Source of the DNA: an uncultured Collinsella sp.
GTDB lineage: Bacteria > Actinomycetota > Coriobacteriia > Coriobacteriales > Coriobacteriaceae
DNA: 64,000 nt
NCBI GenBank assembly: GCA_905209455.1
Contig: CAJLTA010000002.1
Span: 62,001 to 126,000, forward strand
Direction of reading: 5' to 3'
Shown here: piece after piece, positions 50,929 through 60,272 of the stretch
Layout of the letters: each line of letters opens with the position of its first letter
Numbering within the stretch: position 1 is the stretch's first letter
Made by a program: the position numbers and the translations under genes
The notes under the pieces: generated by a model
What the model was told of the DNA's origin: nothing
What the model saw: only the letters and a program-made list of their open reading frames with translations
The model's database searches: none

Positions 50929-52233
50929 TTAGGCATCCCAGGCGTCGCGGCCGCGCAGCGCGCGCAGGCCGATGTCGTGGCGCAGGGTCTTGCCCTCAAA
51001 AACAATCTTCTCGCAGGCCTCGTAGGCAAGGTTGCGAGCGTTCTCGAACGTGTCGCCCAGAGCGGTCACGGCAAGCACGCGGCCACCATTGGTCACGAGC
51101 TGGCCGTCCACCACGGCAGTGCCCGCGTGGTACACGGTCACGTTCTCCATGGCCTCGGCATCGGCGATACCGGTGATGACCTTGCCCTTCTCGTAGCTGC
51201 CGGGATAGCCCGCGCTCGTCAGGACAACGGCCACGGCCCACTCGTCGCGCCAGTCGAGTTCAATCTGATCGAGCTCGCAGTTGGCGCAGGCGAGCATGAC
51301 CTCGACCAGGTCGTTCTTAAGGCGCGGCAGCACGACCTGCGTCTCGGGGTCGCCAAAGCGGGCATTGAACTCCAGTACCTTGGGGCCGGCAGGCGTGAGC
51401 ATAAAGCCGCCGTACAGGCAGCCGCGGTAGTCGATACCCTCGGCAGCGAGCTCGGCCACGGTCTGCTCCATGACCTTCACCATGGTGGCGTGCTCCTCGT
51501 CAGTCACGATGGGCACCGGGCTGTAGACGCCCATGCCGCCGGTGTTGGGGCCCTTGTCGCCCTCGAGCGCGCGCTTGTGGTCCTGCGAGGTGGCCATGGG
51601 GCGCACGGTCTTGCCGTCGGTAAAGGCCAGCAGCGAGCACTCGGGACCAACGAGCATCTCCTCGATAACCACGGTGTTGCCGGCATCGCCAAAGGTGCCG
51701 CCAAAGCACTCGCGCACGGCTTCCTCGGCCTGCTCAAGTTCGGTCGCCACGATAACGCCCTTGCCCGCGGCAAGGCCGTCGGCCTTGACGACCAGCGGGG
51801 CGCCCTGCTCGCGCACGTAGGCGAGAGCCGAAGCCTCGTCGGTAAACGAACCATAGGCTGCCGTCGGAATGCCCGCACGCTCCATGAGCTGCTTGGAGAA
51901 CAGCTTGGAGCCCTCCATCTGGGCGCCCTCGGCACCCGGGCCAAAGCAGGGAATACCCGCCGCGCGCACGGCGTCGGCCACGCCCGCCACGAGCGGAGCC
52001 TCGGGGCCAATTACCACGAGTCCGCATCCGTGGCTCTGCGCAAACGCCGCCACGGCCGCAGGATCGCAGTCGTCGAGAACAACGTTCTCGCCGCAGCTCG
52101 CGGTGCCGCCGTTACCCGGCGCAATGTAGAGCTTGCCGGCGCGCGGTGATGCTGCGAGCTTAGCTGCCAAAGCATGCTCACGGCCGCCGCTGCCCAACAA
52201 CAGGATGTCGATGGTTTGAGTGTCCGCCTTCAA
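50929..52233 (-). CDS. purD: Phosphoribosylamine--glycine ligase (TTG start)
   Basis: ATP-grasp enzyme of 434 residues for the second step of purine synthesis. It begins with the family core ILLLGSGGREHALAAKL and has LYIAPGNGGTAS, VVIGPEAPLVAGVAD, FSKQLMERAGIPTA, VVKADGLAAGKGV, GDKGPNTGGMGVYSPVP and FNARFGDPETQVVLPRL. The start codon is TTG at 52233: AGAGGAGG lies 5 bases upstream, and upstream in-frame sequence codes through a terminator hairpin with no homology. It lies upstream of the Nudix gene on the same strand and downstream of purA, separated by a terminator. Confidence 0.94.
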   Translation of the reverse strand: MKADTQTIDILLLGSGGREHALAAKLAASPRAGKLYIAPGNGGTASCGENVVLDDCDPAAVAAFAQSHGCGLVVIGPEAPLVAGVADAVRAAGIPCFGPGAEGAQMEGSKLFSKQLMERAGIPTAAYGSFTDEASALAYVREQGAPLVVKADGLAAGKGVIVATELEQAEEAVRECFGGTFGDAGNTVVIEEMLVGPECSLLAFTDGKTVRPMATSQDHKRALEGDKGPNTGGMGVYSPVPIVTDEEHATMVKVMEQTVAELAAEGIDYRGCLYGGFMLTPAGPKVLEFNARFGDPETQVVLPRLKNDLVEVMLACANCELDQIELDWRDEWAVAVVLTSAGYPGSYEKGKVITGIADAEAMENVTVYHAGTAVVDGQLVTNGGRVLAVTALGDTFENARNLAYEACEKIVFEGKTLRHDIGLRALRGRDAWDA

Positions 52234-52287
52234 GGGTGCCTCCTCTATGGATGAATGGCCCGCTCCGCGCGAGCCCTTTGCAAGCAA

Positions 52288-52329
52288 ATATACCCCTCGG
52301 CCGCCCGTCCGGGCTGCAAAGGGGTATAT
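52288..52329 (-). terminator. Terminator between purA and purD
   Basis: Arms ATATACCCCT / AGGGGTATAT enclose a second GC stem. On the minus strand it is followed by TTGCTTG. It would separate purA from purD transcripts. Confidence 0.65.
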
Positions 52330-52351
52330 CGCAATAACCAAATAGTCCCGA

Positions 52352-53638
<1,287 letters not shown>

Positions 53639-53731
53639 GTTTACTCCTTACATTCATGGACTGTCTGCGCGCCACGCCGGCACGCAGAAGCACAAAACAT
53701 TCCCAGTATACCCGTGCAACGGGCGCCTGTC

Positions 53732-55123
53732 CTACTCCTCGGCATGTGCCCCATCAAGCTCATAGAACTTGGTAGATGCCGGCAGGAACATCAGGTCGAC
53801 GTCGCCGATCGGGCCCGAACGGTTCTTGGCCACGACGATACGCGTAACGCCCTCGTCGGGTCGATCGTCGCGCGAGGCTTCGGCCTCGTCGGCGGAGCGG
53901 TCCAAGAACATAACGATATCGGCGTCTTGCTCGATGGAGCCCGATTCACGAAGGTCGGAAAGCTGCGGGCGCTTGCCGGTACGGGATTCGACCTGACGCG
54001 AGAGCTGTGACAGCGCGATGAGCGGGATCTTGAGCTCCTTGGCCATGATCTTAAGACCACGCGACATCTCCGAAACCTCGACGGTACGGCTCTCGGAGCG
54101 GCGTCCCGGTGGGGGACTCACCAGCTGCAGGTAGTCCAGGATGATGATTGCCTTCTCCTTGTTATGGAGCATGCGGCGGCTCTTGGCGCGAATCTCGGTC
54201 ACTGTGGTGCCGGGCGTATCGTCAATCAGAATATCGAGCTTGGACAAGGTCTGCGTGGCCTCGTTGATATTGGCCCACTGCTCGGGGCTAATGCGACCCG
54301 TGCGGAAGTCACTGATCGAGATCATGGCGTAGGCGCAAATCAGACGCTGGGCAATTTCCTTGCCCGACATCTCCAGAGAGAAGAAGCCGACGGTATAACC
54401 GGCAGCGGCAGCGTTGAGCGCCAGATTCAGAGCGAACGACGTCTTACCCACGGCAGGACGGGCGCCGATGATGATGAGCTGACCCTCGCGAAAACCCATG
54501 AGCATGCGGTCGAGCGACGGGAAGCCCGTGGGCACGCCCGCAGCCTGGCCACCGGCCTGGCACACTTCCTCGGCCTCGTTATAGGCCTCGACCATAAACT
54601 CGGTCAGCGTCTTGTAGCTCGACTTGACCTCGCGTGCCGTAACCTTGAGCAGCTTGCTCTCGGCCAGCTCCACGACCTCTTTGGTGTCGGTGGGGGCGTT
54701 ATAGGCCAGCGCGTTAATCTCGTTGGTGGCGCCGATCAGCTCGCGCAGCATCGAGTCGCGACGGACGATGGCGGCATGGTGCTGCCAGTTCACGAGCGAC
54801 AGGGTCTGACCCATCAACTCCAAAATGTACGCTTCGCCACCCACGGCATCGAGCTTGTTGATGCTTCGCAGGTAATCGATCAGCGAGATGGAGTCGATGG
54901 GAATGCGGCTGTTGTACATATCGACCATCGCGGTATAGATGGTCTTATGAATGGGCCGGTAGAAGTCATCGGGCTGCAGCTCGACCTGGGCCTCTTCGAC
55001 CACCTCGGGCGATAGCAGCATAGCGGCCAGTACATTGGCCTCTGCATCTTGGTTTTGGGGAAGACCCAACTTTGAGCCGCGGTCCTCAACCGTCAGCCCG
55101 GTCTCCCTATCGTCATATGCCAT
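53732..55123 (-). CDS. dnaB: Replicative DNA helicase
   Basis: Hexameric helicase of 463 residues that unwinds DNA at the replication fork. The N-terminal collar domain (about residues 15-150: QNQDAEANVLAAMLLSPEVVEEAQ) is followed by the RecA-like motor: GFPSLDRMLMGFREGQLIIIGARPAVGKTS (Walker A at the end), FSLEMSGKEIAQRLI, IIILDYLQLVSPP (Walker B), LSQLSRQVESR, DLRESGSIEQDADIVMFLDR and the arginine-finger region. No intein interrupts it. Start: ATG at 55123, with AGGAT upstream. It is the last gene of the rpsF-ssb-rpsR-rplI-dnaB cluster. Confidence 0.95.
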   Translation of the reverse strand: MAYDDRETGLTVEDRGSKLGLPQNQDAEANVLAAMLLSPEVVEEAQVELQPDDFYRPIHKTIYTAMVDMYNSRIPIDSISLIDYLRSINKLDAVGGEAYILELMGQTLSLVNWQHHAAIVRRDSMLRELIGATNEINALAYNAPTDTKEVVELAESKLLKVTAREVKSSYKTLTEFMVEAYNEAEEVCQAGGQAAGVPTGFPSLDRMLMGFREGQLIIIGARPAVGKTSFALNLALNAAAAGYTVGFFSLEMSGKEIAQRLICAYAMISISDFRTGRISPEQWANINEATQTLSKLDILIDDTPGTTVTEIRAKSRRMLHNKEKAIIILDYLQLVSPPPGRRSESRTVEVSEMSRGLKIMAKELKIPLIALSQLSRQVESRTGKRPQLSDLRESGSIEQDADIVMFLDRSADEAEASRDDRPDEGVTRIVVAKNRSGPIGDVDLMFLPASTKFYELDGAHAEE

Positions 55124-55287
55124 GAGCATCCTCATTCATATCGCTTGCGAGCATCCATAGTATCAGCCACGGTCCCAAAACGCGCCGCACGCGGCCAATC
55201 ATCACCGAACCAAACGGATGAACGGTCCTGTACACAGGACTTCGACGCGACGTTCACTATGACACTCACTCAGCGCAAAAAACAAAA

Positions 55288-55313
55288 GGGCGCCCTGGTT
55301 TCCCAGAGCGCCC
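55288..55313 (-). terminator. Terminator behind rplI
   Basis: GGGCGC and CTGG stems with complements. On the minus strand it is followed by TTTTGTTTTTT, about 35 bases behind the rplI stop. It should separate ribosomal-protein from dnaB transcription at least partly. Confidence 0.8.
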
Positions 55314-55347
55314 TTCTTAGAACAAGATTGTTGCGTTGCAGCAAATG

Positions 55348-55887
55348 CTACTCGGCAGCAGCCTCAGTCTCGACCTCGGCGGTCTCGGCCTCGGCGACCT
55401 CAGCGGCCTCCTCGACCTCAGCCTCGGCAGCGAGCTCCTCGGCGGTAACGCCGACGAGAACGACAACCTCGGCCTTGATCTCGCGGTACAGCGAGATGGC
55501 AACGGTGTGGGCACCGGCAACCTTGATGGGCTTACCGAGCTCGACGCGCTTGCGGTCGATGTCCATACCGAGCTGAGCCTTGATGGCGTCAGCGATCATA
55601 GCGGCGGTAACGGAGCCAAAGAGGATGCCCTCGTCGCCGACCTTGACGTCAACGGTGACCGTCTTGCCCTCGAAGGCAGCCTTGGTCTCGTTGGCGGTAG
55701 CCAGACGGACGGCCTCGCGCTTGGCGATGTTGTTGCGACGCTCGTCAAGCTGCTTGAGGTTGCCCTTGGTGGCGGCAACAGCGAGCTTCTTGGGGAACAG
55801 GAAGTTCTCAGCGTAACCCTGAGCGACCTCTACGACGTCACCCTCGCCGCCCTTGCCCTTGATCTCATCGAGAAGAATAACCTTCAT
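55348..55887 (-). CDS. rplI: Ribosomal protein L9 with acidic Ala/Glu tail
   Basis: Large-subunit protein of 179 residues. The N-terminal domain (MKVILLDEIKGKGGEGDVVEVAQGYAENFLFPK) binds 23S rRNA, a long helix follows, and the C-terminal domain contains LFGSVTAAMIADAI and VELGKPIKVAGAHTV. Residues after about 148 are a low-complexity Ala/Glu/Val tail of some 30 residues that is absent from standard L9. It is 15 bases downstream of rpsR. Confidence 0.95.
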   Translation of the reverse strand: MKVILLDEIKGKGGEGDVVEVAQGYAENFLFPKKLAVAATKGNLKQLDERRNNIAKREAVRLATANETKAAFEGKTVTVDVKVGDEGILFGSVTAAMIADAIKAQLGMDIDRKRVELGKPIKVAGAHTVAISLYREIKAEVVVLVGVTAEELAAEAEVEEAAEVAEAETAEVETEAAAE

Positions 55888-55902
55888 GATGCGTCTCCCT
55901 TC

Positions 55903-56169
55903 TTAGCCGCGGTCGCGGTTGCCACGAGAGGAAACCACGGGGACGGTGTACGGCAGGAGAGCCATCTCGCGGGCGCGCTTGATGGCGTTGGCGATGTCAT
56001 GCTGATGCTGCGTGCAAGCGCCAGTGACGCGACGGGGCTTGATCTTGCCACGGTCGGTCATGTACTTACGGAGAAGCTGAGTGTCCTTATAGTCGATGAA
56101 CTCAGTGTTCTCCTTGCAGAACTGGCAGTACTTACGACGCGGCTGACGTGCAGAAAAATCATTAGCCAT
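55903..56169 (-). CDS. rpsR: Ribosomal protein S18 (zinc-type)
   Basis: Small-subunit protein of 88 residues. It retains Cys residues (YCQFCKENTEFIDYKD and GACTQHQHDIA) in the C+ zinc-binding arrangement. The core LLRKYMTDRGKIKPRRVTG and KRAREMALLPY is standard. Start: ATG at 56169 with AAAGG upstream; a longer in-frame start overlaps the intergenic space and is not supported. Confidence 0.96.
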   Translation of the reverse strand: MANDFSARQPRRKYCQFCKENTEFIDYKDTQLLRKYMTDRGKIKPRRVTGACTQHQHDIANAIKRAREMALLPYTVPVVSSRGNRDRG

Positions 56170-56241
56170 GTCAAAATACCTTTCATTTGGCAACTTCGGC
56201 GAACCGAAGCCGCCTCTCACTCAAAAATAGGTGAACAACCC

Positions 56242-56694
56242 TTAGAACGGGATGTCCTCATCGTAGACGTCGACCGCAGGCGGCGTGGCCACCGGTGCGG
56301 CAGGACGTGCTGCGGGCGCGGGCGCTGCGGGGGCGTAACCGCCCTGATCGTAGCCACCCTGGCCACCACGGGAGCTCATAAACTCGATCTCATCGACGAT
56401 GACCTCAAGCTTGCTCCGGCGCTGGCCGTCGCGCTCCCAAGAGCTGTAGCGCAGCTTGCCCTCGATCGCGACCTTGTTTCCCTTTGCCAGGAAACGGCTC
56501 ACGGCCTCGGCGCGGGTGCCGAACATGGTGCAGTCGACAAAGTTGGGATAGTCCTCCCACTCGCCAGTCTGCGCGTTGCGGCGACGATCGTTCACGGCGA
56601 CGCCAAAGGACAGAACCTGGGTTCCGCCGGCGGTGGCGCGCAGCTCGGGATCGCGGGTGAGGTTACCGGTGATGTTCACTCGATTGATGCTCAT
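56242..56694 (-). CDS. ssb: Single-stranded DNA-binding protein
   Basis: SSB of 150 residues with the OB fold at residues 1-110 (NRVNITGNLTRDPELRAT, FVDCTMFGTRAEAVSRFLAKGNKVAIEGKLRYSSW), a Gly/Pro/Ala-rich linker and the acidic partner-binding tip DEDIPF. Located between rpsF and rpsR, as in most bacteria. Confidence 0.96.
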   Translation of the reverse strand: MSINRVNITGNLTRDPELRATAGGTQVLSFGVAVNDRRRNAQTGEWEDYPNFVDCTMFGTRAEAVSRFLAKGNKVAIEGKLRYSSWERDGQRRSKLEVIVDEIEFMSSRGGQGGYDQGGYAPAAPAPAARPAAPVATPPAVDVYDEDIPF

Positions 56695-56742
56695 AACTCA
56701 CTACTTCCTCTTGGGGCACAAGCCCAGTCCAAAACGACAGTC

Positions 56743-57036
56743 TTACTCCTGGTCGTCGCGACGGACGATCATGTGGCGGACCACAGCGTCGGTGATGCGC
56801 AGGACGCGATCAAGCTCGGCGATCTGGGTAGGATCTGCGTGGAAGTTGATGAGGGTGTAGTCACCATCGGTGAGGTCGTTGATCTCGTAGGCGAGCTTGC
56901 GCTTGCCCCACTCGTCAACGGAGTCGACCTTGCCAGCGCCCTCAGCGATCGTGGTATCGATACGCTTCATAACAGCGAGACGAGTCTCGGGGTCGAGCGA
57001 CGGGTCAACAAAGAACAGCAGTTCATAAGCCTTCAT
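56743..57036 (-). CDS. rpsF: Ribosomal protein S6
   Basis: Small-subunit protein of 97 residues: MKAYELLFFVDPSLDPETR, DEWGKRKLAYEINDLTDGDYTLINFHA, and ITDAVVRHMIVRRDD. It is the first gene of the cluster. The start ATG at 57036 has GAGGAGGTGA 4 bases upstream, a near-perfect binding site. The promoter at 57108-57136 lies 70 bases upstream. Confidence 0.96.
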   Translation of the reverse strand: MKAYELLFFVDPSLDPETRLAVMKRIDTTIAEGAGKVDSVDEWGKRKLAYEINDLTDGDYTLINFHADPTQIAELDRVLRITDAVVRHMIVRRDDQE

Positions 57037-57107
57037 ATTGTCACCTCCTCTGGGCAAATGTGGCTTCAGGTCGTGAAGGTGCGCCTGAAGCAGGAAAAGA
57101 CTTGGTA

Positions 57108-57136
57108 ATAATATCTTTCAACCTCCTAGGCTGCAA
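57108..57136 (-). promoter_or_regulatory. Promoter of the rpsF operon with a palindrome on the -35
   Basis: On the minus strand: -35 TTGCAG (57131-57136), 17-base spacer, -10 TATTAT (57108-57113). CTGCAA-ATTA-TTGCAG (57131-57146) is a palindrome overlapping the -35 and may be a regulator site; the regulator is unknown. Confidence 0.7.
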
Positions 57137-57495
57137 TAATTTGCAGCTACAACCTCATGACCTCCACATATGCCCATACTCGCACCACGTTTCATGCGCA
57201 TTCCAACCAAATGCCGACCAAAAGCTTGACAGATCTGTGGACAAGATACGGTGCCGTGGGGACAAGCTGAGCCAAGCCGCAGGTCAACGGGCACAAGGCT
57301 GTGGTCGCAAAATGCATACCAGTGGTCCACAGCACCACCCAAAGATTTTTAAAATCATTGCCAAGTCGCTTATGAATACCCCTTTTGAACAATTGAGTTG
57401 ATCAACCACGCTGGTCGGAAGCCGTTTTTTGGCACCTCAAACCCCACTGCAACGCCAAGCGCGGCCAAGCGTTTTAAAAAATGCCAACTTTTCTG

Positions 57496-57524
57496 TTTGC
57501 ACTTTGCGATTCCTCGTGTATACT
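57496..57524 (+). promoter_or_regulatory. Promoter of the tRNA-Ser genes
   Basis: TTTGCA (57496-57501), 17 bases, TATACT (57519-57524), about 17 bases before the tRNA. Confidence 0.65.
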
Positions 57525-57540
57525 GACTTTCGCATTTAAC

Positions 57541-57628
57541 GGAGAGTTGTCCGAGTGGCCGAAGGAGCACGATTGGAAATCGTGTAGGCGTCAAAAGCGT
57601 CTCCAGGGTTCAAATCCCTGACTCTCCG
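57541..57628 (+). tRNA. tRNA-Ser (GGA)
   Basis: Class II tRNA with acceptor GGAGAGT/ACTCTCC, anticodon loop around GGA (CGATTGGAAATCG), long variable arm, T-loop TTCAAAT, discriminator G; CCA is encoded (57629-57631). Confidence 0.95.
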
Positions 57629-57640
57629 CCAGTTAATTCC

Positions 57641-57664
57641 AAAGCAGGCCTTCGAGCCTGCTTT
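57641..57664 (+). terminator. Terminator behind tRNA-Ser (GGA)
   Basis: AAAGCAGGC / GCCTGCTTT stem, then GTTTTTA. Confidence 0.8.
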
Positions 57665-57679
57665 GTTTTTACCCCACGC

Positions 57680-57767
57680 GGAGGGGTGGCAGAGTGGTTG
57701 AATGCGGCGGTCTCGAAAACCGTTTGGCCTGTATAAGGTCACGAGGGTTCGAATCCCTCCTCCTCCG
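57680..57767 (+). tRNA. tRNA-Ser (CGA)
   Basis: Class II tRNA: acceptor GGAGGGG with CTCCTCC, anticodon CGA in TCTCGAAAA, long variable arm, T-arm GAGGGTTCGAATCCCTC, discriminator G; CCA encoded (57768-57770). Confidence 0.95.
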
Positions 57768-57782
57768 CCATTTTGGTTGAGA

Positions 57783-57804
57783 AAGCTCCCGGGAATGGGA
57801 GCTT
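57783..57804 (+). terminator. Terminator behind tRNA-Ser (CGA)
   Basis: AAGCTCCC / GGGAGCTT stem followed by TTTTGTTTT. Confidence 0.85.
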
Positions 57805-57834
57805 TTTTGTTTTGAGTCCCTAACAAGCAAATAC

Positions 57835-57859
57835 GGCGGAGGAGGAGGGATTCGAACCC
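57835..57859 (-). repeat. Inverted fragment of the tRNA-Ser (CGA) 3' end
   Basis: 25 bases identical, in reverse orientation, to the T-arm and acceptor 3' half of the tRNA at 57680-57770 (including TTCGAATCCCTCCTCC). Confidence 0.85.
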
Positions 57860-57880
57860 GCCAGGGCGCGGAGCGTAAAG

Positions 57881-57961
57881 AAAACGCGCCCGTGGCGCGT
57901 TTTTAGCGCAGCGCGGTCGGCGCAAGCCGACCGGATAAATTTTGAGCGGAGCTCAAAATTT
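57881..57961. repeat. Three back-to-back perfect hairpins
   Basis: AAAACGCGCC/GGCGCGTTTT (57881-57903), CGGTCGGC/GCCGACCG (57914-57933) and AAATTTTGAGC/GCTCAAAATTT (57937-57961). The first and third could terminate transcription in both directions. Confidence 0.8.
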
Positions 57962-58139
57962 GGACATCCCTCCTATTCGACCACGCCCCCATCGCGTTCA
58001 GCATCAACCCGGATCCCCAAACATGGAACCTATGACCGTACCCAGTCCCGACCGTTTGCCGAGCAATAGGGTCGCAATCGGCGCCGAACATGTACTATGT
58101 ACGGGCATTGTCTAAACCCGTTACTCAAAGGACCCCATC

Positions 58140-58829
58140 TTGCCCGTTGCCGCCGCTATGATCGTTACCGCACACGCCTCGGATGCCATGGTTGCCATCC
58201 CGTTTTGGCTCGAGATGTTCGCCGTCGTCGCGGCATCGATCTCGGGCGTGTTGGTCGCACGCGAGCACAAACTCGACCTGGTGGGCGCCGTCGCGCTCGC
58301 CGTGGTCTGTGGACTGGGCGGCGGTCTTTTGCGCGATATGACGCTGCAGGTGGGCAACGTCTACATCCTCAACCAACCGATGGCGCTCCCGCTCTCCATC
58401 GCCACCGCGGCCATCATCTACATCTTCCCGGCAATCGTCGACAAGCCCGAAAAGCTCATTCCCCTGCTCGATATCATCTCGGTGGGTATTTATGCGGCAA
58501 CCGGCGCAGACAAGGCGCTGGTCTACGGCTTTGCGCCGGCGGTGTGCATCATGATGGGCTTTTTTACCGCGGTGGGCGGCGGCATGCTGCGAGATGGTTT
58601 TATGGGTATGGTGCCGGGTATCTTCCAGCGCACCAACTTCTATGCCATCGCGGCCATCGCCGGATCGGCAAGCTATGTTTGCCTTGTCATGAGCGGCTTG
58701 GTCAGCAATGTCGTCGCACTGGTCGTTTGCGTCGTGGTGACCATGGGACTACGCTGGCTGTCGCTGCGCTTTGATATCAAAAGCCCCACCGAGGATGACA
58801 TCGCACGCTTTTTGCACCGCAAAAAGTAG
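58140..58829 (+). CDS. UPF0126/TRIC-family membrane protein
   Basis: Membrane protein of 229 residues made of two homologous halves, each with three helices and the motif GGGLLRD or GGGMLRD (about residues 60-66 and 144-150). This double-repeat architecture is the UPF0126 (YicG-like) family, related to trimeric intracellular cation channels; glycine transport has been proposed for some members. The start is not fully certain: TTG at 58140 has AAAGGA 7 bases upstream; the first ATG is six codons later (58158). It stands alone between tRNA genes and a surface-protein gene. Confidence 0.82.
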   Translation: MPVAAAMIVTAHASDAMVAIPFWLEMFAVVAASISGVLVAREHKLDLVGAVALAVVCGLGGGLLRDMTLQVGNVYILNQPMALPLSIATAAIIYIFPAIVDKPEKLIPLLDIISVGIYAATGADKALVYGFAPAVCIMMGFFTAVGGGMLRDGFMGMVPGIFQRTNFYAIAAIAGSASYVCLVMSGLVSNVVALVVCVVVTMGLRWLSLRFDIKSPTEDDIARFLHRKK

Positions 58830-58935
58830 GTGGCGCGGGCTCATCCTTCGAAATGCAACCGAGAGGTTCTTTTAGAGCGCCCACGCGTTGGGTACCCTGT
58901 TAGGTGCATGTCGAGCATCTGACGAAGGATTCACT

Positions 58936-60081
58936 ATGCCCTGTAATCAATTCCCGTCGACCCAACGCCGTAAAGCGTGGGGCCGCATCACGATCTTATT
59001 CGCGCTCATCGCGCTCGCGCTCACCGCACTTCCCACGGCGTCGTTCGCCGGCACGGACACCGCAGGCAACGTACTTGCGACCGACAATGACGCCAATTCG
59101 TCCGGCGTCGAAGGTGACCTGTACTGGGCCGGCCAGGCCCTCAACTTGAACGATGCGTCCATTGACCGCGATATCATCGCCGCGGGCGATACCCTCTCTA
59201 TCCGCGACTGCACGGTGGGCGGCGCCGTCCGCTTGGCGGCACGCACTATCGATATCGCCAAGACCACGGTTGATGGCAGCGTCACGGTCGTCGGTCAGCA
59301 CGTTGTGCTCAATTCCGACAGCACCGCCAACTGTTTTTACGCGATAGGCGAGACGGTTGCCCTGCGCGGCTCTACCAAGTCGGCAGCGCTTGCGGGCGAT
59401 ACGGTGACCATCGATGGCACCGTCGAGGGCGATGTCGAGGTTTGGGCCGACAAGCTCATCCTGGGCAAGGACGCCCACATCACCGGCACCGTGAACGCGC
59501 ACGTCTCCGAGGACCCCGAGCGTGCCGCAGGAGCCGAGGTAGGCGCGCTCAAGATCGACCGCACCGAGAACGAGGATACTTCCACCGTTAACGATGTCAT
59601 CGGCGGTATCGTCGCCGCGGCACTCTCGACCTGCTTTGTCGCTCTGCTGCTCGAGCTCGTCTTTCCGCGCGCGACCGCCAGCGCCGCCGGCATGCTCCAC
59701 CAGCGCCCCATGCCCCTGTGGGTGAGCGGTCTTCTGAGCACGATTGCTATCGCCCCCGCCGTCCTACTGCTGATTATCTCTATCGCTGGTCTGTCGCTTG
59801 CCGGAGCCCTCTTGTGCGGCGTTATCGGCATCGCGTTGGTGTCGAGTGCCTTTGCGGGGTGCGCGATTGCCCGCATGGTCGGACACAGCCAGAACCGCTA
59901 CGCCATGGCAGCCGTTGGTGGCGTAATCGCAGGCGCCCTCACGGGGCTTCCCCTCGTAGGCGGCTTCATCAGCGGCGTGGCCTTCGTCTTTATGCTCGGC
60001 TACATCATCCAGATCATCTGGCGCAACGCCCGCCTCAAGCCGCAGCAGCCGGCTAACACGCCAGGACTCCCCACCGCTTAG
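58936..60081 (+). CDS. Secreted beta-solenoid (bactofilin-like) domain fused to a membrane domain
   Basis: Protein of 381 residues. A signal peptide or N-terminal helix (about 19-38, ILFALIALALTALPTASFA) is followed by some 150 residues of short beta repeats with a period of roughly 18-20 (DRDIIAAGDTLSIRDCTVGG, then ARTIDIAKTTVDGSVTVVG, and AALAGDTVTIDGTVEGDVEV). These resemble bactofilin-type solenoids but face the outside. Four to five membrane helices form the C-terminal half (VIGGIVAAALSTCFVALLLEL and on). This architecture occurs in polymer-forming or DUF-type envelope proteins of Actinobacteria and Firmicutes; no function is established. Start: ATG at 58936 with GAAGGA upstream. Confidence 0.7.
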   Translation: MPCNQFPSTQRRKAWGRITILFALIALALTALPTASFAGTDTAGNVLATDNDANSSGVEGDLYWAGQALNLNDASIDRDIIAAGDTLSIRDCTVGGAVRLAARTIDIAKTTVDGSVTVVGQHVVLNSDSTANCFYAIGETVALRGSTKSAALAGDTVTIDGTVEGDVEVWADKLILGKDAHITGTVNAHVSEDPERAAGAEVGALKIDRTENEDTSTVNDVIGGIVAAALSTCFVALLLELVFPRATASAAGMLHQRPMPLWVSGLLSTIAIAPAVLLLIISIAGLSLAGALLCGVIGIALVSSAFAGCAIARMVGHSQNRYAMAAVGGVIAGALTGLPLVGGFISGVAFVFMLGYIIQIIWRNARLKPQQPANTPGLPTA

Positions 60082-60087
60082 CCGCCA

Positions 60088-60104
60088 ACCACCACAAAGG
60101 TGCC
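60088..60104. repeat. Half-copy of the ACCACCACAAAGGTGCC repeat
   Basis: 17 bases identical to 28092-28108. It lies 6 bases behind the stop of the gene at 58936; the right arm is diverged (GGTTGCTTTGCACC). Confidence 0.65.
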
Positions 60105-60129
60105 AGGTTGCTTTGCACCAACAAACGAA

Positions 60130-60164
60130 GCGGGGCACCCGATCGCATCGACCGGGTGCCCCGC
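60130..60164. terminator. Terminator between convergent genes
   Basis: Perfect 12-base stem GCGGGGCACCCG with complement, flanked by AA and TTTTCTT. Confidence 0.85.
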
Positions 60165-60272
60165 TTTTCTTGGAGGGTTCTCTAGTAACTTTTTCAAAAC
60201 CAATGATCATCAGGTCGGTAGGCCTGCACGTCACCCGCTACGGAGGCAGTACGCCACTGAGCAGGAGGGCAA

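Larger units (their letters stand above)
57037..57540. other. Intergenic region between rpsF and the tRNA-Ser genes
   Basis: No gene is supported. It contains the rpsF promoter (57108-57136), a stretch with DnaA-box-like TGTGGACAA sequences (57226-57335) and the tRNA-Ser promoter (57496-57524). Confidence 0.65.
57771..58139. other. Region behind tRNA-Ser: terminator, inverted tRNA fragment, hairpin triplet
   Basis: No gene. Contains a terminator (57783-57804), a 25-base inverted copy of the tRNA-Ser (CGA) 3' end (57835-57859), three consecutive perfect hairpins (57881-57961) and the upstream region of the UPF0126 gene. Confidence 0.75.

Noticed and set aside
57181..57340. Chromosomal replication origin
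   Set aside because: Only one near-consensus DnaA box, no dnaA or dnaN, no AT-rich unwinding element with repeats. Kept only as a low-interest observation.
57536..57925. 129-codon minus-strand open frame across the tRNA-Ser genes
   Set aside because: It reads antisense through both tRNAs and the hairpins (GGIRTLV- and RDLNPGDA-like strings). This is a well-known spurious type of hypothetical protein.
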